This document shows positions 53,350-61,621 of a stretch of 64,000 nucleotides of DNA, one piece after another (the first letter of the stretch is position 1; every line of letters begins with the position of its first letter). The notes below the pieces were generated by a model. It saw only the letters and a list, made by a program, of their open reading frames with translations, was not told where the DNA came from and searched no databases. The translations under genes and the position numbers were made by a program. Origin of the DNA: Streptomyces shenzhenensis (lineage in GTDB: Bacteria > Actinomycetota > Actinomycetes > Streptomycetales > Streptomycetaceae); the NCBI RefSeq assembly GCF_003688995.1, contig NZ_PENI01000008.1, forward strand, positions 1 through 64,000. Direction: 5' to 3'.

Positions 53350-53376
53350 GACCGAGTGGCTCCGTGATCTGTGACA
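53350..53376 (-). promoter_or_regulatory. ECF41-type promoter for CMD gene
   Basis: On the minus strand TGTCACA (53376-53370), a 16-bp spacer, GGTC (53353-53350), 42 bp before the GTG at 53308. Confidence 0.82.
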
Positions 53377-53998
53377 GGAAGCCGCACGTGATGCGTGGGG
53401 CGACGCGTGCGGCCCTGTCACGGTTCGAGCGGTCGCACGGGAGCCGGCCCGAGTAGAACCGTCGGCGGCGAACCGTCGTGGGCAGGGGCCCGGCGTTACC
53501 GGTCCCAGGGCCGGCGCCGCCGGGCCGGGTGGGGCCAGAGCCGGACCGGCCGCGCAACGGCGCTGTCACCGACCGGAGCACCGCCGGTCGCTTGCGCATC
53601 GGCTTCCTCCCGCACCCGAACCCCCAGCCACCTGATGAGGACGAGCCCGATGACCAGCGCTGACAAGGTGAAGCCCGGTGAACTGCCGGACGCGGCTGCG
53701 GGTCGGGGTACGTGGCACCGATGAGAACGGGCGCGGACTGTCCCTGGTCGCCCGGCCGGCCCGTCGATGGGGCGCCCGCCCGGTCATGGGTGGCAAGGTC
53801 GTCCGGGCCGAGGAGGACCTGGCCACCACGCCCCGACCACGGCGGGCGCTCGGCACGCTGCCCGCGCTCAGGGAGCGTCCGGACGACCCCTCCCCGTCGC
53901 GGGCATCCGACCGTCAGCCGGACCGACGAGAACGAAGGCGCGGGGAAGGCCGTACGGGCCGCTGTGAACCAGCACACTCGTCCGTGGCGGCACTCGCA

Positions 53999-54028
53999 CA
54001 GGGAAGACGGGGACGGCCGCCTTCCCTG
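53999..54028 (-). terminator. Hairpin after aldehyde dehydrogenase
   Basis: An 8-bp stem CAGGGAAG / CTTCCCTG around a 14-base GC-rich loop, 20 bp past the stop at 54049. Confidence 0.55.
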
Positions 54029-54048
54029 GGTGGTGGCGACGGCGCCCG

Positions 54049-55482
54049 TCAGCGGGTGATCGCCTTGGTCTCGAGGAACTCCTCGAGGCCGGCCCGGCCC
54101 ATCTCCCGGCCGTTGCCGGACTGCTTGTAACCGCCGAACGGCGCCTGGAAGTTGTGCTCCCCGCCGTTGATGTCGACCTGGCCGACGCGCAGTCGCCGGG
54201 CGATCGCCATGGCGTGCTCCGCGTCACCGGTGAGGGCGGCGTTGAGGCCGTAGACGGTGCCGTTGGCGATCTCGACGGCGTGGTCGTCGTCGGTATAGGG
54301 GATCACGACGAGGACGGGGCCGAAGATCTCCTCCTGCGCGATGACGGAGTCGGGGTCGACGTCGGAGAAGATCGTGGGCCTGACGTAGGCACCCGTCTCG
54401 AAGCCCGTTGGCCGGCCGGGCCCGCCCACCACCAGGGTGGCGCCGTCGGCGACACCGCGCCGGATGTAGCCGTCCACGCGCCGGCGTTGGGTCTCCGAGG
54501 CGACCGGGCCGATCCGCGTGGCCTCGTCGGAGGGGTCGCCGACCGTGTACTCGGCGGCGGCCGCCCGCAGCTTCTCGACGACGTGACCCTGGAGGTCCTG
54601 GGGGACGAGCATGCGTGTGTAGGCACCGCAGGCCTGCCCGGCGTTGGCCCACGCGTAGGCCAGCCCGCGGTTGACGGCGAGGTCGAGGTCGGCCTCGGGC
54701 AGGACGAGGTGAGCCGCCTTGCCGCCCAGTTCGAGCGCGACGCGCTTGACGGTGTCCGAAGCGGCCACCGAGACCCGCTTGCCGGCGGCGGTGGACCCGG
54801 TGAAGGAGACCATGTCGATCCTCGGGTGCCGGGAGATCGCCTCACCGACGACCGGACCGGTGCCCTGTACGACGTTCAGCACGCCGTCCGGCAGTCCTGC
54901 CTCGGTGGCGATCTCCGCGAACATCCGGGCGCTCAGGGGCGAGATCTCCGACGGTTTGAGGACCACGGTGTTGCCGGCCAGGAGCGCCGGAACGATCTTC
55001 GTGACCACCTGCTGGAGGGGGAAGTTCCACGGGGTGATGGCACCGACCACGCCGATCGGCTCGCGGACGATCAGCGAGTTCTCGACCACCTCCGTCCACG
55101 CGAACCGCTCGGCCGCGGTGATCGCGGCGAGGGCCGAGGCCACGGGGAAGCCCGCCTGCGCCTGGCGGGAGAACCCGATCGGGGCGCCCATCTCCAGCGT
55201 GATCGTGGCCGCGATGGCCTCGTTGTGCTGCTGCATCCCCTCGGCCACACGCCGCAGCACGGCGATACGGTCCTCGGGCGAGGTCGCCGACCAGCCGGGG
55301 AAGGCGGCGAGCGCCGCGTCCACCGCCGTGTCGACGTCCTCGGCCGTGCCCTCGTGCACGGAGGCGACCACGGACTCGTCGGCCGGATTCACGACATCGA
55401 TCAACGGTCCGGAGCCGGGAACGGCACGGCCGTCGATCCAGTGGGACGGGGCGGGAAAGGGGACGTCATGGTTCTTGTTCAT
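54049..55482 (-). CDS. NAD(P)-dependent aldehyde dehydrogenase
   Basis: 477 residues from ATG 55482. Full-length ALDH: PWNFP with Asn153, FTGSTAAGKRV cofactor loop, ELGGKAAH with the general base Glu251, nucleophile Cys285 in NAGQACGAYTR, and the late EEIFGPVLVV. The serine-less NAGQACGAYTR resembles general medium-chain or aromatic aldehyde dehydrogenases. Apparently monocistronic, preceded by a 557-bp region without an intact gene. Oxidises an aldehyde to the acid; substrate unresolved. Confidence 0.93.
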   Translation of the reverse strand: MNKNHDVPFPAPSHWIDGRAVPGSGPLIDVVNPADESVVASVHEGTAEDVDTAVDAALAAFPGWSATSPEDRIAVLRRVAEGMQQHNEAIAATITLEMGAPIGFSRQAQAGFPVASALAAITAAERFAWTEVVENSLIVREPIGVVGAITPWNFPLQQVVTKIVPALLAGNTVVLKPSEISPLSARMFAEIATEAGLPDGVLNVVQGTGPVVGEAISRHPRIDMVSFTGSTAAGKRVSVAASDTVKRVALELGGKAAHLVLPEADLDLAVNRGLAYAWANAGQACGAYTRMLVPQDLQGHVVEKLRAAAAEYTVGDPSDEATRIGPVASETQRRRVDGYIRRGVADGATLVVGGPGRPTGFETGAYVRPTIFSDVDPDSVIAQEEIFGPVLVVIPYTDDDHAVEIANGTVYGLNAALTGDAEHAMAIARRLRVGQVDINGGEHNFQAPFGGYKQSGNGREMGRAGLEEFLETKAITR

Positions 55483-56039
55483 GCCCGCAAGGCAACACCG
55501 GCTGTCCTACGGCATCCATGGTCGGCCATGCCCATGATCTGGATCACATTGCCGTCCGGCGCCTGGAGGAGCGGGCGACAGCGATCGGTCTGAAACACGT
55601 GGAAGAGGCCGTTGCCGTTCGGGACCGGCTGATGACGTCCTTCGACCAGGCGGCGTCGCTGCCACCGGGTGCCGAGCGGCAAGGTCCGCGTGCTCACCGT
55701 CCGGCTCACGGCCGCGCTCTTCGGCAGAGACCTGGTTTCCCTGGCATCCGCGCAGCACCCGAGGGACGCCTTCGTGGCAGGCGGCGACCCGCAGCACTCC
55801 GGCGAACGCCGACTCGACGACCGTACCGCGGTATGAGTCCGGTGTGCCGCGCCAGTGTTGTGGACGGCGGTATGGCCGACACCAAGCGTTCGGGTCACGT
55901 CCGAAACCGTGGCCTTGGCAGGACCACAGTCCCGCCTTGCCATAACTCGTCTTCGCGAGCCGCTCCCTCCTGGCCAAGGGCGCCCGGCGCGTCTATTACT
56001 TGCTGGGACACGGTGACGGTCAGGTGAAAGGACACGGAC
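55483..56039. other. Region of probable gene decay upstream of ALDH
   Basis: 557 bp without an intact gene. On the minus strand short protein-like pieces appear in different frames, for example TVSDVTRTLGVGHTAVHN (like a TetR helix-turn-helix) and APDGNVIQIMG (like a glyoxalase end). These resemblances are weak. Near the right end AAAGGA precedes the GTG at 56040. Confidence 0.35.
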
Positions 56040-56981
56040 GTGCGCGCACGGGGCATCAACTACGACACCGGGTTCCTCCCGGGGGACCAACTCTCCCGCA
56101 AGAGCTTCACCCCTGAGGCCGTCCAGCAGGACATGGCGGTGATCGCCGGGGAGCTCCACTGCGACGCCGTGCGTATCTCCGGGCGCGAGCCCGAGCGGCT
56201 GAGCATCGCTGCTCGACACGCCGCGGACGCCGGCCTCGAGATCTGGTTCGCGCCCTTTCCCGTGGACCTTCCCCCCGGCCGGTTGCTCCCGTTCTTCGCC
56301 GACTGCGCCCGTCGGGCCGAAGCCGTACGGGAGACCGGCGCCGATGTGGTGTTCGTGGCCGGCTGCGAGATGAGCGCGTTCTGCGGCGGTTTCATCCCGG
56401 GCGACACCTACGGCGACCGTCTGCGGGCCATGGCCGGCGCCGACATGGAGTGGTGGTCCTCGCTCGGCCCGGTGCTGGAGCGCCTCAACGCCTTCCTCGC
56501 CGAGGTCGCCGCGACCGTCCGCACACAGTTCGGCGGGCGGGTCACATACGCCTCCGCTCCCTGGGAGTTCATCGACTGGAGTCCGTTCGACCTCGTCGGC
56601 GTCGACGCCTACCGCGCCGCCTACAACGCCGACAGCTTCCGGGACGAACTGCGGGGGCACCTCGCCCACGGCAAGCCCGTCGCGGTGACCGAGTACGGAA
56701 CCTGTGCGTACCAGGACGCGGGACAGCGCGGCGGCATGGCCTGGCAGGTGCCGCACGGCGCGGTACCGGACGAGGAGGAGCAGGCGCGCTACCTCACCGA
56801 GTTGCTGGACATCTTCGAGGAGGAAGGCATCGACACCGCGCTCTGGTTCACCTTCGCCGGTTACAGCAGGCCCGGGGAGCACGACCTCGGCTCCTACGGC
56901 GTGGTCCGGATGCTCGACGAGACCCGCTGGGAACCGAAGAAGGTGTTCCACACGATGGCGGCCCGGTACCGACGTCACTGA
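56040..56981 (+). CDS. TIM-barrel glycoside-hydrolase-like protein
   Basis: 313 residues from GTG 56040, with AAAGGA 8 bp upstream. An (alpha/beta)8 pattern: MRARGINYDTGFLPGD, HCDAVRISGREPERLSIAAR, GLEIWFAPFPVDLPPG, FVAGCEMSAFCGGFIPGDTY, WSPFDLVGVDAYRAAY, VAVTEYGTCAYQDAGQR (likely catalytic Glu) and DTALWFTFAGYSRPGEHDLG. It resembles glycosyl hydrolase clan A relatives often annotated as hypothetical or abortive infection. No signal peptide, so intracellular. A phage-defence label is not supported by anything visible here. Confidence 0.72.
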   Translation: MRARGINYDTGFLPGDQLSRKSFTPEAVQQDMAVIAGELHCDAVRISGREPERLSIAARHAADAGLEIWFAPFPVDLPPGRLLPFFADCARRAEAVRETGADVVFVAGCEMSAFCGGFIPGDTYGDRLRAMAGADMEWWSSLGPVLERLNAFLAEVAATVRTQFGGRVTYASAPWEFIDWSPFDLVGVDAYRAAYNADSFRDELRGHLAHGKPVAVTEYGTCAYQDAGQRGGMAWQVPHGAVPDEEEQARYLTELLDIFEEEGIDTALWFTFAGYSRPGEHDLGSYGVVRMLDETRWEPKKVFHTMAARYRRH

Positions 56982-57029
56982 AGCTCCCGGACCCCGGCCG
57001 AGCCTGTCCGAGGGTGTGGCCGTGGGTGC

Positions 57030-58019
57030 CTACTGCCCCAGGCGGCTCAGCGCCCGCATGGCCTCGTGCTCGGTGCGTGAGAGATCGCGGAGGATGGCGC
57101 CCGCCTGTGCGAGGCACTGCGCGCTGCCTGTTTCACCGGCTTTGGCGATCAGCGCCGCGACTTCCGTCCACAGGGTGGCCGCCTCGGCGTACAGCCCGTG
57201 GCCGGCACGCAGGTGGCTGCTGTCGAGCTGCTGGGTGCACTCGGCGAGGAAGTCGCTGTAGAGGTTGCGGAACAGGGCACCGCCGGTGCCGGCCTTCTCC
57301 ATCAAGTCGGCGGCCTGTGGCAGGTCCCGCTGCGGGGCGTCGGTCCGCTGGAGCCAAGTGCGTACCAGCCTGCCCGCCTTGCCGATGCCTCGGTGGCCGA
57401 GGTTCGCGATGGGCGGGTCGAGGAAGGCGTCGGCGCAGGCGGTGATGGCGGGAACGATCCGGCCCCGCGGGGAGGGCAGGTTCCGCGGAGCGGTGAGGGT
57501 GAAGGACCGGTGCTTGGCGGTCATCGGGCCGCGTGCGGCCCTGGCCTCGGCGAGGCTGGTCAGGCTGGTGGACACGGTGCCGCCTTGCTGGGCGGTGTCC
57601 ACGAGGTGGGCATCGCGGTCGTCGTAGCCGTACATGGCGACGACATGACCGCCGAAGTGCACCTTCGACCCGAAGTAGTCCAGGTGGTAGCTGTCGAGTT
57701 GCAGCCCGACGGGGTGGCCGGCGTCGATGGGCGCCACCACGTTCTGCCATGCCCTGCGAGGGGAGACGGTCTCCTGGACCAGGAGCTCGAGCCCGAGCCG
57801 GGCGGCCAGGTTTCGGGTGAGTTCAAAGGGTTTGACCCGTCCCCCGAGGAAGGGGAAGCCCATGTTCTTGCTGTCCCAGTAGACGAAGGACAGGCCGGAA
57901 CCGAGGCCGAAGAGCATGGGCTCGGACAGATCGAGTCCCTGGTGCCGCAACAGCACCCCGAGCGCCGTCGTCTCGCAGTGCTGCGTACGGCGGGCATCGA
58001 TGTTCTTCACCGTGGTCAT
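57030..58019 (-). CDS. BtrH-like (BtrH_N/DUF4872) protein
   Basis: 329 residues from ATG 58019, with AAAGG upstream. The N-terminus CETTALGVLLRHQGLDLSEP places a candidate nucleophile Cys14 or so, then GLGSGLSFVYWDSKNMGFPF, VHFGGHVVAMYGYDDRDAHL (candidate His) and VDTAQQGG (candidate Asp): the papain-like BtrH_N pattern. In butirosin biosynthesis BtrH transfers an acyl side chain from a carrier protein. Here no carrier or aminoglycoside genes are adjacent. The C-terminal half is helical. It could be a free-standing amidase or acyltransferase. Confidence 0.75.
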   Translation of the reverse strand: MTTVKNIDARRTQHCETTALGVLLRHQGLDLSEPMLFGLGSGLSFVYWDSKNMGFPFLGGRVKPFELTRNLAARLGLELLVQETVSPRRAWQNVVAPIDAGHPVGLQLDSYHLDYFGSKVHFGGHVVAMYGYDDRDAHLVDTAQQGGTVSTSLTSLAEARAARGPMTAKHRSFTLTAPRNLPSPRGRIVPAITACADAFLDPPIANLGHRGIGKAGRLVRTWLQRTDAPQRDLPQAADLMEKAGTGGALFRNLYSDFLAECTQQLDSSHLRAGHGLYAEAATLWTEVAALIAKAGETGSAQCLAQAGAILRDLSRTEHEAMRALSRLGQ

Positions 58020-58100
58020 GCCGTGCCTTTCCGGACAGGACTGATCAGCCAGGTCATCACTTCTTCTTGGGGTGCCGCTGCCCGGCCTGCGCACTCCTCC

Positions 58101-59294
58101 TCATGGAGCCTCGCTCGACCGGGAGTTGAGCCGGGCGGCCTGGCGTGTCAGGTGATCGCGCTCCGCGAGGTTGGCTGCCCTGTGGGCCGCCTCGGCGTAC
58201 AACCGTGCCGCCGTCACCAGGTCGCCGTCGCGTTCGTGGAGGTGCGCCGCCACCGCGGCGTGGCGGGGCAGCGAGGCGTCCAGCGCCGCGAGCGCCGCCA
58301 GACCGGCGCGCGGCCCGTCGGCCTCGCCGACGGCGACCGCGCGGTTGAGCCGGACGACCGGGCTGTCGGTCAGGCGCGCGAGCTCGTCGTACCACTCGAC
58401 GATCTGCACCCAGTCGGTCTCCTCGGCGGTGGGCGCGTCGGCGTGGAGTGCCGCGATGGCGGCCTGGGCCTGGAACTCGCCCAGCCGGTCGCGGGCGAGG
58501 GCCGCCTGAAGGATGTCGACGCCCTCGGCGATCGACCCGGTGTCCCACCGGCCGCGGTCCTGCTCGGCGAGCGGTACCAGGCTGCCGTCGGGCGCGGTCC
58601 GGGTGGCCCGCCGGGCGTGGTGGAGCAGCATGAGGGCGAGCAGCCCCGCCACCTCGGGGTGGTCGACCGCGGCCGCGAGCTGCCGGGTGAGCCGGATGGC
58701 CTCGGCGGCGAGGTCGACATCGCCGGAGTAGCCCTCGTTGAAGACCAGGTACAGGACGCGCAGCACGGTGGCCACATCGCCCGGCTGGTCGAACCGCACG
58801 CCGGAGACGGTGCGCTTGGCCCGGCTGATCCGCTGCGCCATGGTCGCCTCGGGCACCAGGTAGGCCCGGGCGATCTGGCGGGTGGTGAGACCGCCCACGG
58901 CGCGCAGCGTGAGCGCGACCGCGGACGACGGCGTCAGCGACGGGTGGGCGCACAGGAAGTAGAGCTGGAGCGTGTCGTCCACCGCGGACACGGGCCCGGG
59001 CGCCGGCTCCTCGTCGACGAGGTCCTCACGCCGGCGGCGGGCGGCGTCCGCCCGGGTCGCGTCGAGGAACCGGCGCCAGGCCACGGTGACCAGCCAGCCC
59101 TTCGGATCCCGCATGGGGTGTTCCCCGTTGGAAGAGCTCGGGGAGGGGGCGGCCCGCCAGACGCGGACCGCCTCGACCAGCGCGTCCTGCACGGCGTCCT
59201 CGGCCGCCGCGAAGTCGGCTCCGCGGCGGACGAGGATCCCGAGCACGCTCGGCGTGAGGCTCCGGAGCTGGGCCTCGTTCATCTGCGAGGTCAC
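58101..59294 (-). CDS. ECF42-family RNA polymerase sigma factor
   Basis: About 397 residues from GTG 59294, which overlaps the preceding stop as GTGA; ATG 59282 is an alternative. Sigma2 (VLGILVRRGADFAAAEDAVQ, DALVEAVRVWRA), WLVTVAWRRFLDATRADAAR, sigma4-like (SAVALTLRAVGGLTTRQIAR, VPEATMAQRISRAKRTV), then a long helical C-terminal extension (DUF6596/TPR-like) with LVFNEGYSGD and RLNRAVAVGEADGPRAGLAA. This is the ECF42 layout; such factors are paired with DGPF proteins, as here. The C-terminal extension is thought to be needed for activity. Confidence 0.93.
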   Translation of the reverse strand: MTSQMNEAQLRSLTPSVLGILVRRGADFAAAEDAVQDALVEAVRVWRAAPSPSSSNGEHPMRDPKGWLVTVAWRRFLDATRADAARRRREDLVDEEPAPGPVSAVDDTLQLYFLCAHPSLTPSSAVALTLRAVGGLTTRQIARAYLVPEATMAQRISRAKRTVSGVRFDQPGDVATVLRVLYLVFNEGYSGDVDLAAEAIRLTRQLAAAVDHPEVAGLLALMLLHHARRATRTAPDGSLVPLAEQDRGRWDTGSIAEGVDILQAALARDRLGEFQAQAAIAALHADAPTAEETDWVQIVEWYDELARLTDSPVVRLNRAVAVGEADGPRAGLAALAALDASLPRHAAVAAHLHERDGDLVTAARLYAEAAHRAANLAERDHLTRQAARLNSRSSEAP

Positions 59295-59698
59295 TCCGTG
59301 ACGGTGGGCGGCGCGGTCAGGAACGGGCGCAGCTCCAGCCACTCGTGGATCGGCTTCCCGCCCGCCCCGGGGGCGGCCGACAGCTCCCCGGCCAGCTCGA
59401 CGGCGCGCTCGTGGCTGTCGACGTCGATCACCATCCAGCCGGCGATGAGGTCCTTGGTCTCGGCGAACGGGCCGTCCGTGACCGGCGGGCGCCCCTCACC
59501 GTCGTACCGGACCCACATCCCGTCGGGGGCGAGCGCCTGGCCGTCGATGAACTCGCCGGTCGTCTCCAGCCGGGCCGCGAAGTCGTTCATGTACTGCACA
59601 TGCGCCGAGATCTCCTCCGGCGTCCACCGGTCCATGGGAACGTCGTTGACCGCGGCCGGAGCGCCGCGGTAGTGCTTGAGCAGCAAGTACTTGGCCAT
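59291..59698 (-). CDS. YCII/DGPF-domain protein
   Basis: 135 residues from ATG 59698 with GAGGAGA 7 bp upstream. A ferredoxin-like alpha/beta protein: AKYLLLKHYRGAPA, PEEISAHVQYMNDFAARLET, DGPFAETKDLIAGWMVIDVD (with the DGPF motif) and ELRPFL. It is the ECF42 partner, first in a two-gene operon with a 4-bp GTGA overlap. The role of DGPF proteins is not settled; they are usually the main ECF42 target. Confidence 0.92.
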   Translation of the reverse strand: MAKYLLLKHYRGAPAAVNDVPMDRWTPEEISAHVQYMNDFAARLETTGEFIDGQALAPDGMWVRYDGEGRPPVTDGPFAETKDLIAGWMVIDVDSHERAVELAGELSAAPGAGGKPIHEWLELRPFLTAPPTVTE

Positions 59699-60129
59699 GA
59701 GTGTTTCTCCTCGGTGCTGGTGCGACCCATTGTGGTCACGTTCACCACGGGGACGGAGCCGGTCACGCGTTCTCGACATCGCCGCCCGATTTTTTTCGGG
59801 CTCTCGTGGACGGGCCCGGCTGAGCCGCCTCCCGGTGCGCGGGTGCACGACGTGGCGCGAGGGGTGCCACGGCGGAGCCTGCTCACCGCACTCGATCTGC
59901 CGGCACTGCTCCTGCGCTGGCTGCACGCAGCCGCCGGCGGTAGCATTTTGGCTAGCGTATGTGTGAATGGTCGAGGCTGCGCAATTTCAGTGGGCCACTG
60001 GATTTACCGCCGGCTCACAGAACCACCTCCGACACTGGGCAAATTTATTCGGGTCAGATATCGACCAGATGTGCCGATCCCGGACTTGCGGCGTCAGCAC
60101 CGTGACGCTCGGCCAGTAATGGGACTCAC
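59699..60129. other. Intergenic region with ECF42 promoter and AT-richer tract
   Basis: 431 bp. The left part holds the ECF42-type promoter. From about 59936 to 60070 base composition is less GC-rich than the surroundings (TTTTGGCTAGCG, AATTTATTCGGG), which may mark the edge of an acquired block starting with the membrane-phosphatase gene. No gene supported. Confidence 0.65.
59752..59778 (-). promoter_or_regulatory. ECF42-type promoter for DGPF-ECF42 operon
   Basis: On the minus strand TGTCGA (59778-59773), a 17-bp spacer, CGTC (59755-59752), 54 bp before the ATG at 59698. TGTCGA/CGTC is the promoter I recall for ECF42 in Streptomyces; autoregulation follows. Confidence 0.78.
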
Positions 60130-61614
60130 ATGGGCTGGCTCACCTTCGGATACTTCGTATCGTATATTCCCTACGCCATGCTGGTGAAGGCACTGGCGAG
60201 CGGGGTGACTCCGCTGTCGTCCCAGCCGGTCAGCGGCTATGAGCTGCTGCCCGCATCCGTCCTCGGACAGATCCTCGCGATGCTGCTCTTCCTGGGCGTG
60301 ACGGGCCGGTGGCGGCACATGCGCCGGAGCGGGATCGGCGGGCACCGGATTCCGGTGGCGGGGCGGGAGACCCTGACGGCCGGCTTCTTCACCTCGCTCA
60401 TCATCGGCGCCACCACGATGAATTACACCTTTGCCGGCGTCTCGATCCTCTTCATGCTGCTGTTGATGAGGGGTGGCGTTCTCATTCTCTCCCCATTGAT
60501 CGACGTGGCCGGAAAACGGCCGGTCATGAAGAATTCCTGGTTGGCGCTTTTCCTGAGTCTGATAGCGGTCTCGGTGGCCCTCGGCGATGTGAACAGCTAC
60601 CACCTCACCGTGGCCGCCGTGCTGAGCGTCCTCATTTACCTGGCCGGCTACCTCGGGCGGTTCAAAATAATGAGCCGCGTCGCCAAGAACGGCGTGGTCG
60701 CGACGGACCGGCGATTCTTCGTGGAGGAGCATGTCGCGGCGCCGGTCTGGCTGGCCGCGCTGCTGGGCGCGGGAGCGCTGGCAGGGCAACCGCAACTGGG
60801 CGCGGGGTTCACCACGTTCCTCGGCACGCCCGCCGCGTTGGGCGCGGCGGGGATCGGCGTGGCCTACGAGGTGCTGTTCGTCTTCGCTTCGCTGATCTAC
60901 CTCGACCGGCGCGAATACACCTGGGGCGTGCCGGCCTGGGCGTTCGCCAGCCTGATGTCCGGCCTCGTCGCCTCCTACGCGCTCGCCTGGCTGGCCGGGC
61001 TCGCGGCTCCGGGGAGCAGCCAACTGATCGCGCTCGTCTTCGGCGTAGCCGCGGCCGCGGCCCTGTCCTGCCCGTCGGCCGCCCTCTGGTGGCGAACCCG
61101 CGGCACCGGTGCGGCATGCCGGGTGCTGTTCGTCTGCGGGGGGAACACCTGCCGCTCGCCCATGGCGGAGGCCATCGCCTGGACCCAGGCCGCGGAGGCG
61201 GGCGTCGCACACGTCTTCCGGTTCTCCAGCGCGGGTGTCGCGACGCCGTTGCCCGCACGCCCGATGGCTCCCGCCGCCCGGTCCGCGCTCGCTGAACTCG
61301 GCCTGCGACGGGTGCCGGGCCGGGGAAATCCCCGCCGTCATCGCGCCCGCCCGGTCACCTGGGAACTCTGTCAGGTCAGCTCCGTCATCTACTGCATGAC
61401 CCGAGCCCATCGCGACAGGGTGATCGCCGTGGCGCCCGAGGCCGAGGGCCGTACCCTGCGGCTCGACCCGTACGGTGACATCCCCGATCCGGAGGGGCAG
61501 TCCCCGGAGGCGTACCGACGGTGCGCCCAGCACATCCGGCGTTCCGTCCATGTCCGCCTGTGCGAGCTCGCCGACTCCTACGGCCCTCGCCCCATAACTT
61601 CGGGACGGGAGTGA
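60130..61614 (+). CDS. Polytopic membrane domain fused to low-molecular-weight tyrosine phosphatase
   Basis: 494 residues from ATG 60130. Residues 1-325 contain about ten membrane helices of EamA-like character (PASVLGQILAMLLFLGVTG, LTAGFFTSLIIGATTMNYTF, VSILFMLLLMRGGVLILSPL). Residues 330-490 are an LMW-PTP: RVLFVCGGNTCRSPMAEAIA with Cys336-x5-Arg342-Ser343, and a late DPYGDIPDPEGQSPEAYRRC with the acid Asp. The phosphatase active site looks complete. Membrane-bound phosphatases could remove a phosphate from a biosynthetic intermediate or protein during export. Next to nitroreductase and shikimate-type genes, a specialised-metabolite role is likely. Confidence 0.85.
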   Translation: MGWLTFGYFVSYIPYAMLVKALASGVTPLSSQPVSGYELLPASVLGQILAMLLFLGVTGRWRHMRRSGIGGHRIPVAGRETLTAGFFTSLIIGATTMNYTFAGVSILFMLLLMRGGVLILSPLIDVAGKRPVMKNSWLALFLSLIAVSVALGDVNSYHLTVAAVLSVLIYLAGYLGRFKIMSRVAKNGVVATDRRFFVEEHVAAPVWLAALLGAGALAGQPQLGAGFTTFLGTPAALGAAGIGVAYEVLFVFASLIYLDRREYTWGVPAWAFASLMSGLVASYALAWLAGLAAPGSSQLIALVFGVAAAAALSCPSAALWWRTRGTGAACRVLFVCGGNTCRSPMAEAIAWTQAAEAGVAHVFRFSSAGVATPLPARPMAPAARSALAELGLRRVPGRGNPRRHRARPVTWELCQVSSVIYCMTRAHRDRVIAVAPEAEGRTLRLDPYGDIPDPEGQSPEAYRRCAQHIRRSVHVRLCELADSYGPRPITSGRE

Positions 61615-61621
61615 GGCACAG

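Larger units (their letters stand above)
53309..54048. other. Intergenic region between CMD gene and aldehyde dehydrogenase
   Basis: 740 bp with no supported intact gene. The left end holds the CMD promoter, the right end the ALDH terminator. Several overlapping frames exist on both strands, none with a ribosome site plus recognisable protein. It could be degraded coding DNA. Confidence 0.6.

Noticed and set aside
53395..54130. Short plus-strand frames between the CMD and aldehyde dehydrogenase genes
   Set aside because: No convincing ribosome sites, domains or consistent codon bias; may be degraded DNA.
56040..56981. Abortive-infection (phage defence) label for the TIM-barrel protein
   Set aside because: Sequence looks like a glycoside-hydrolase-type barrel and no defence genes are adjacent.
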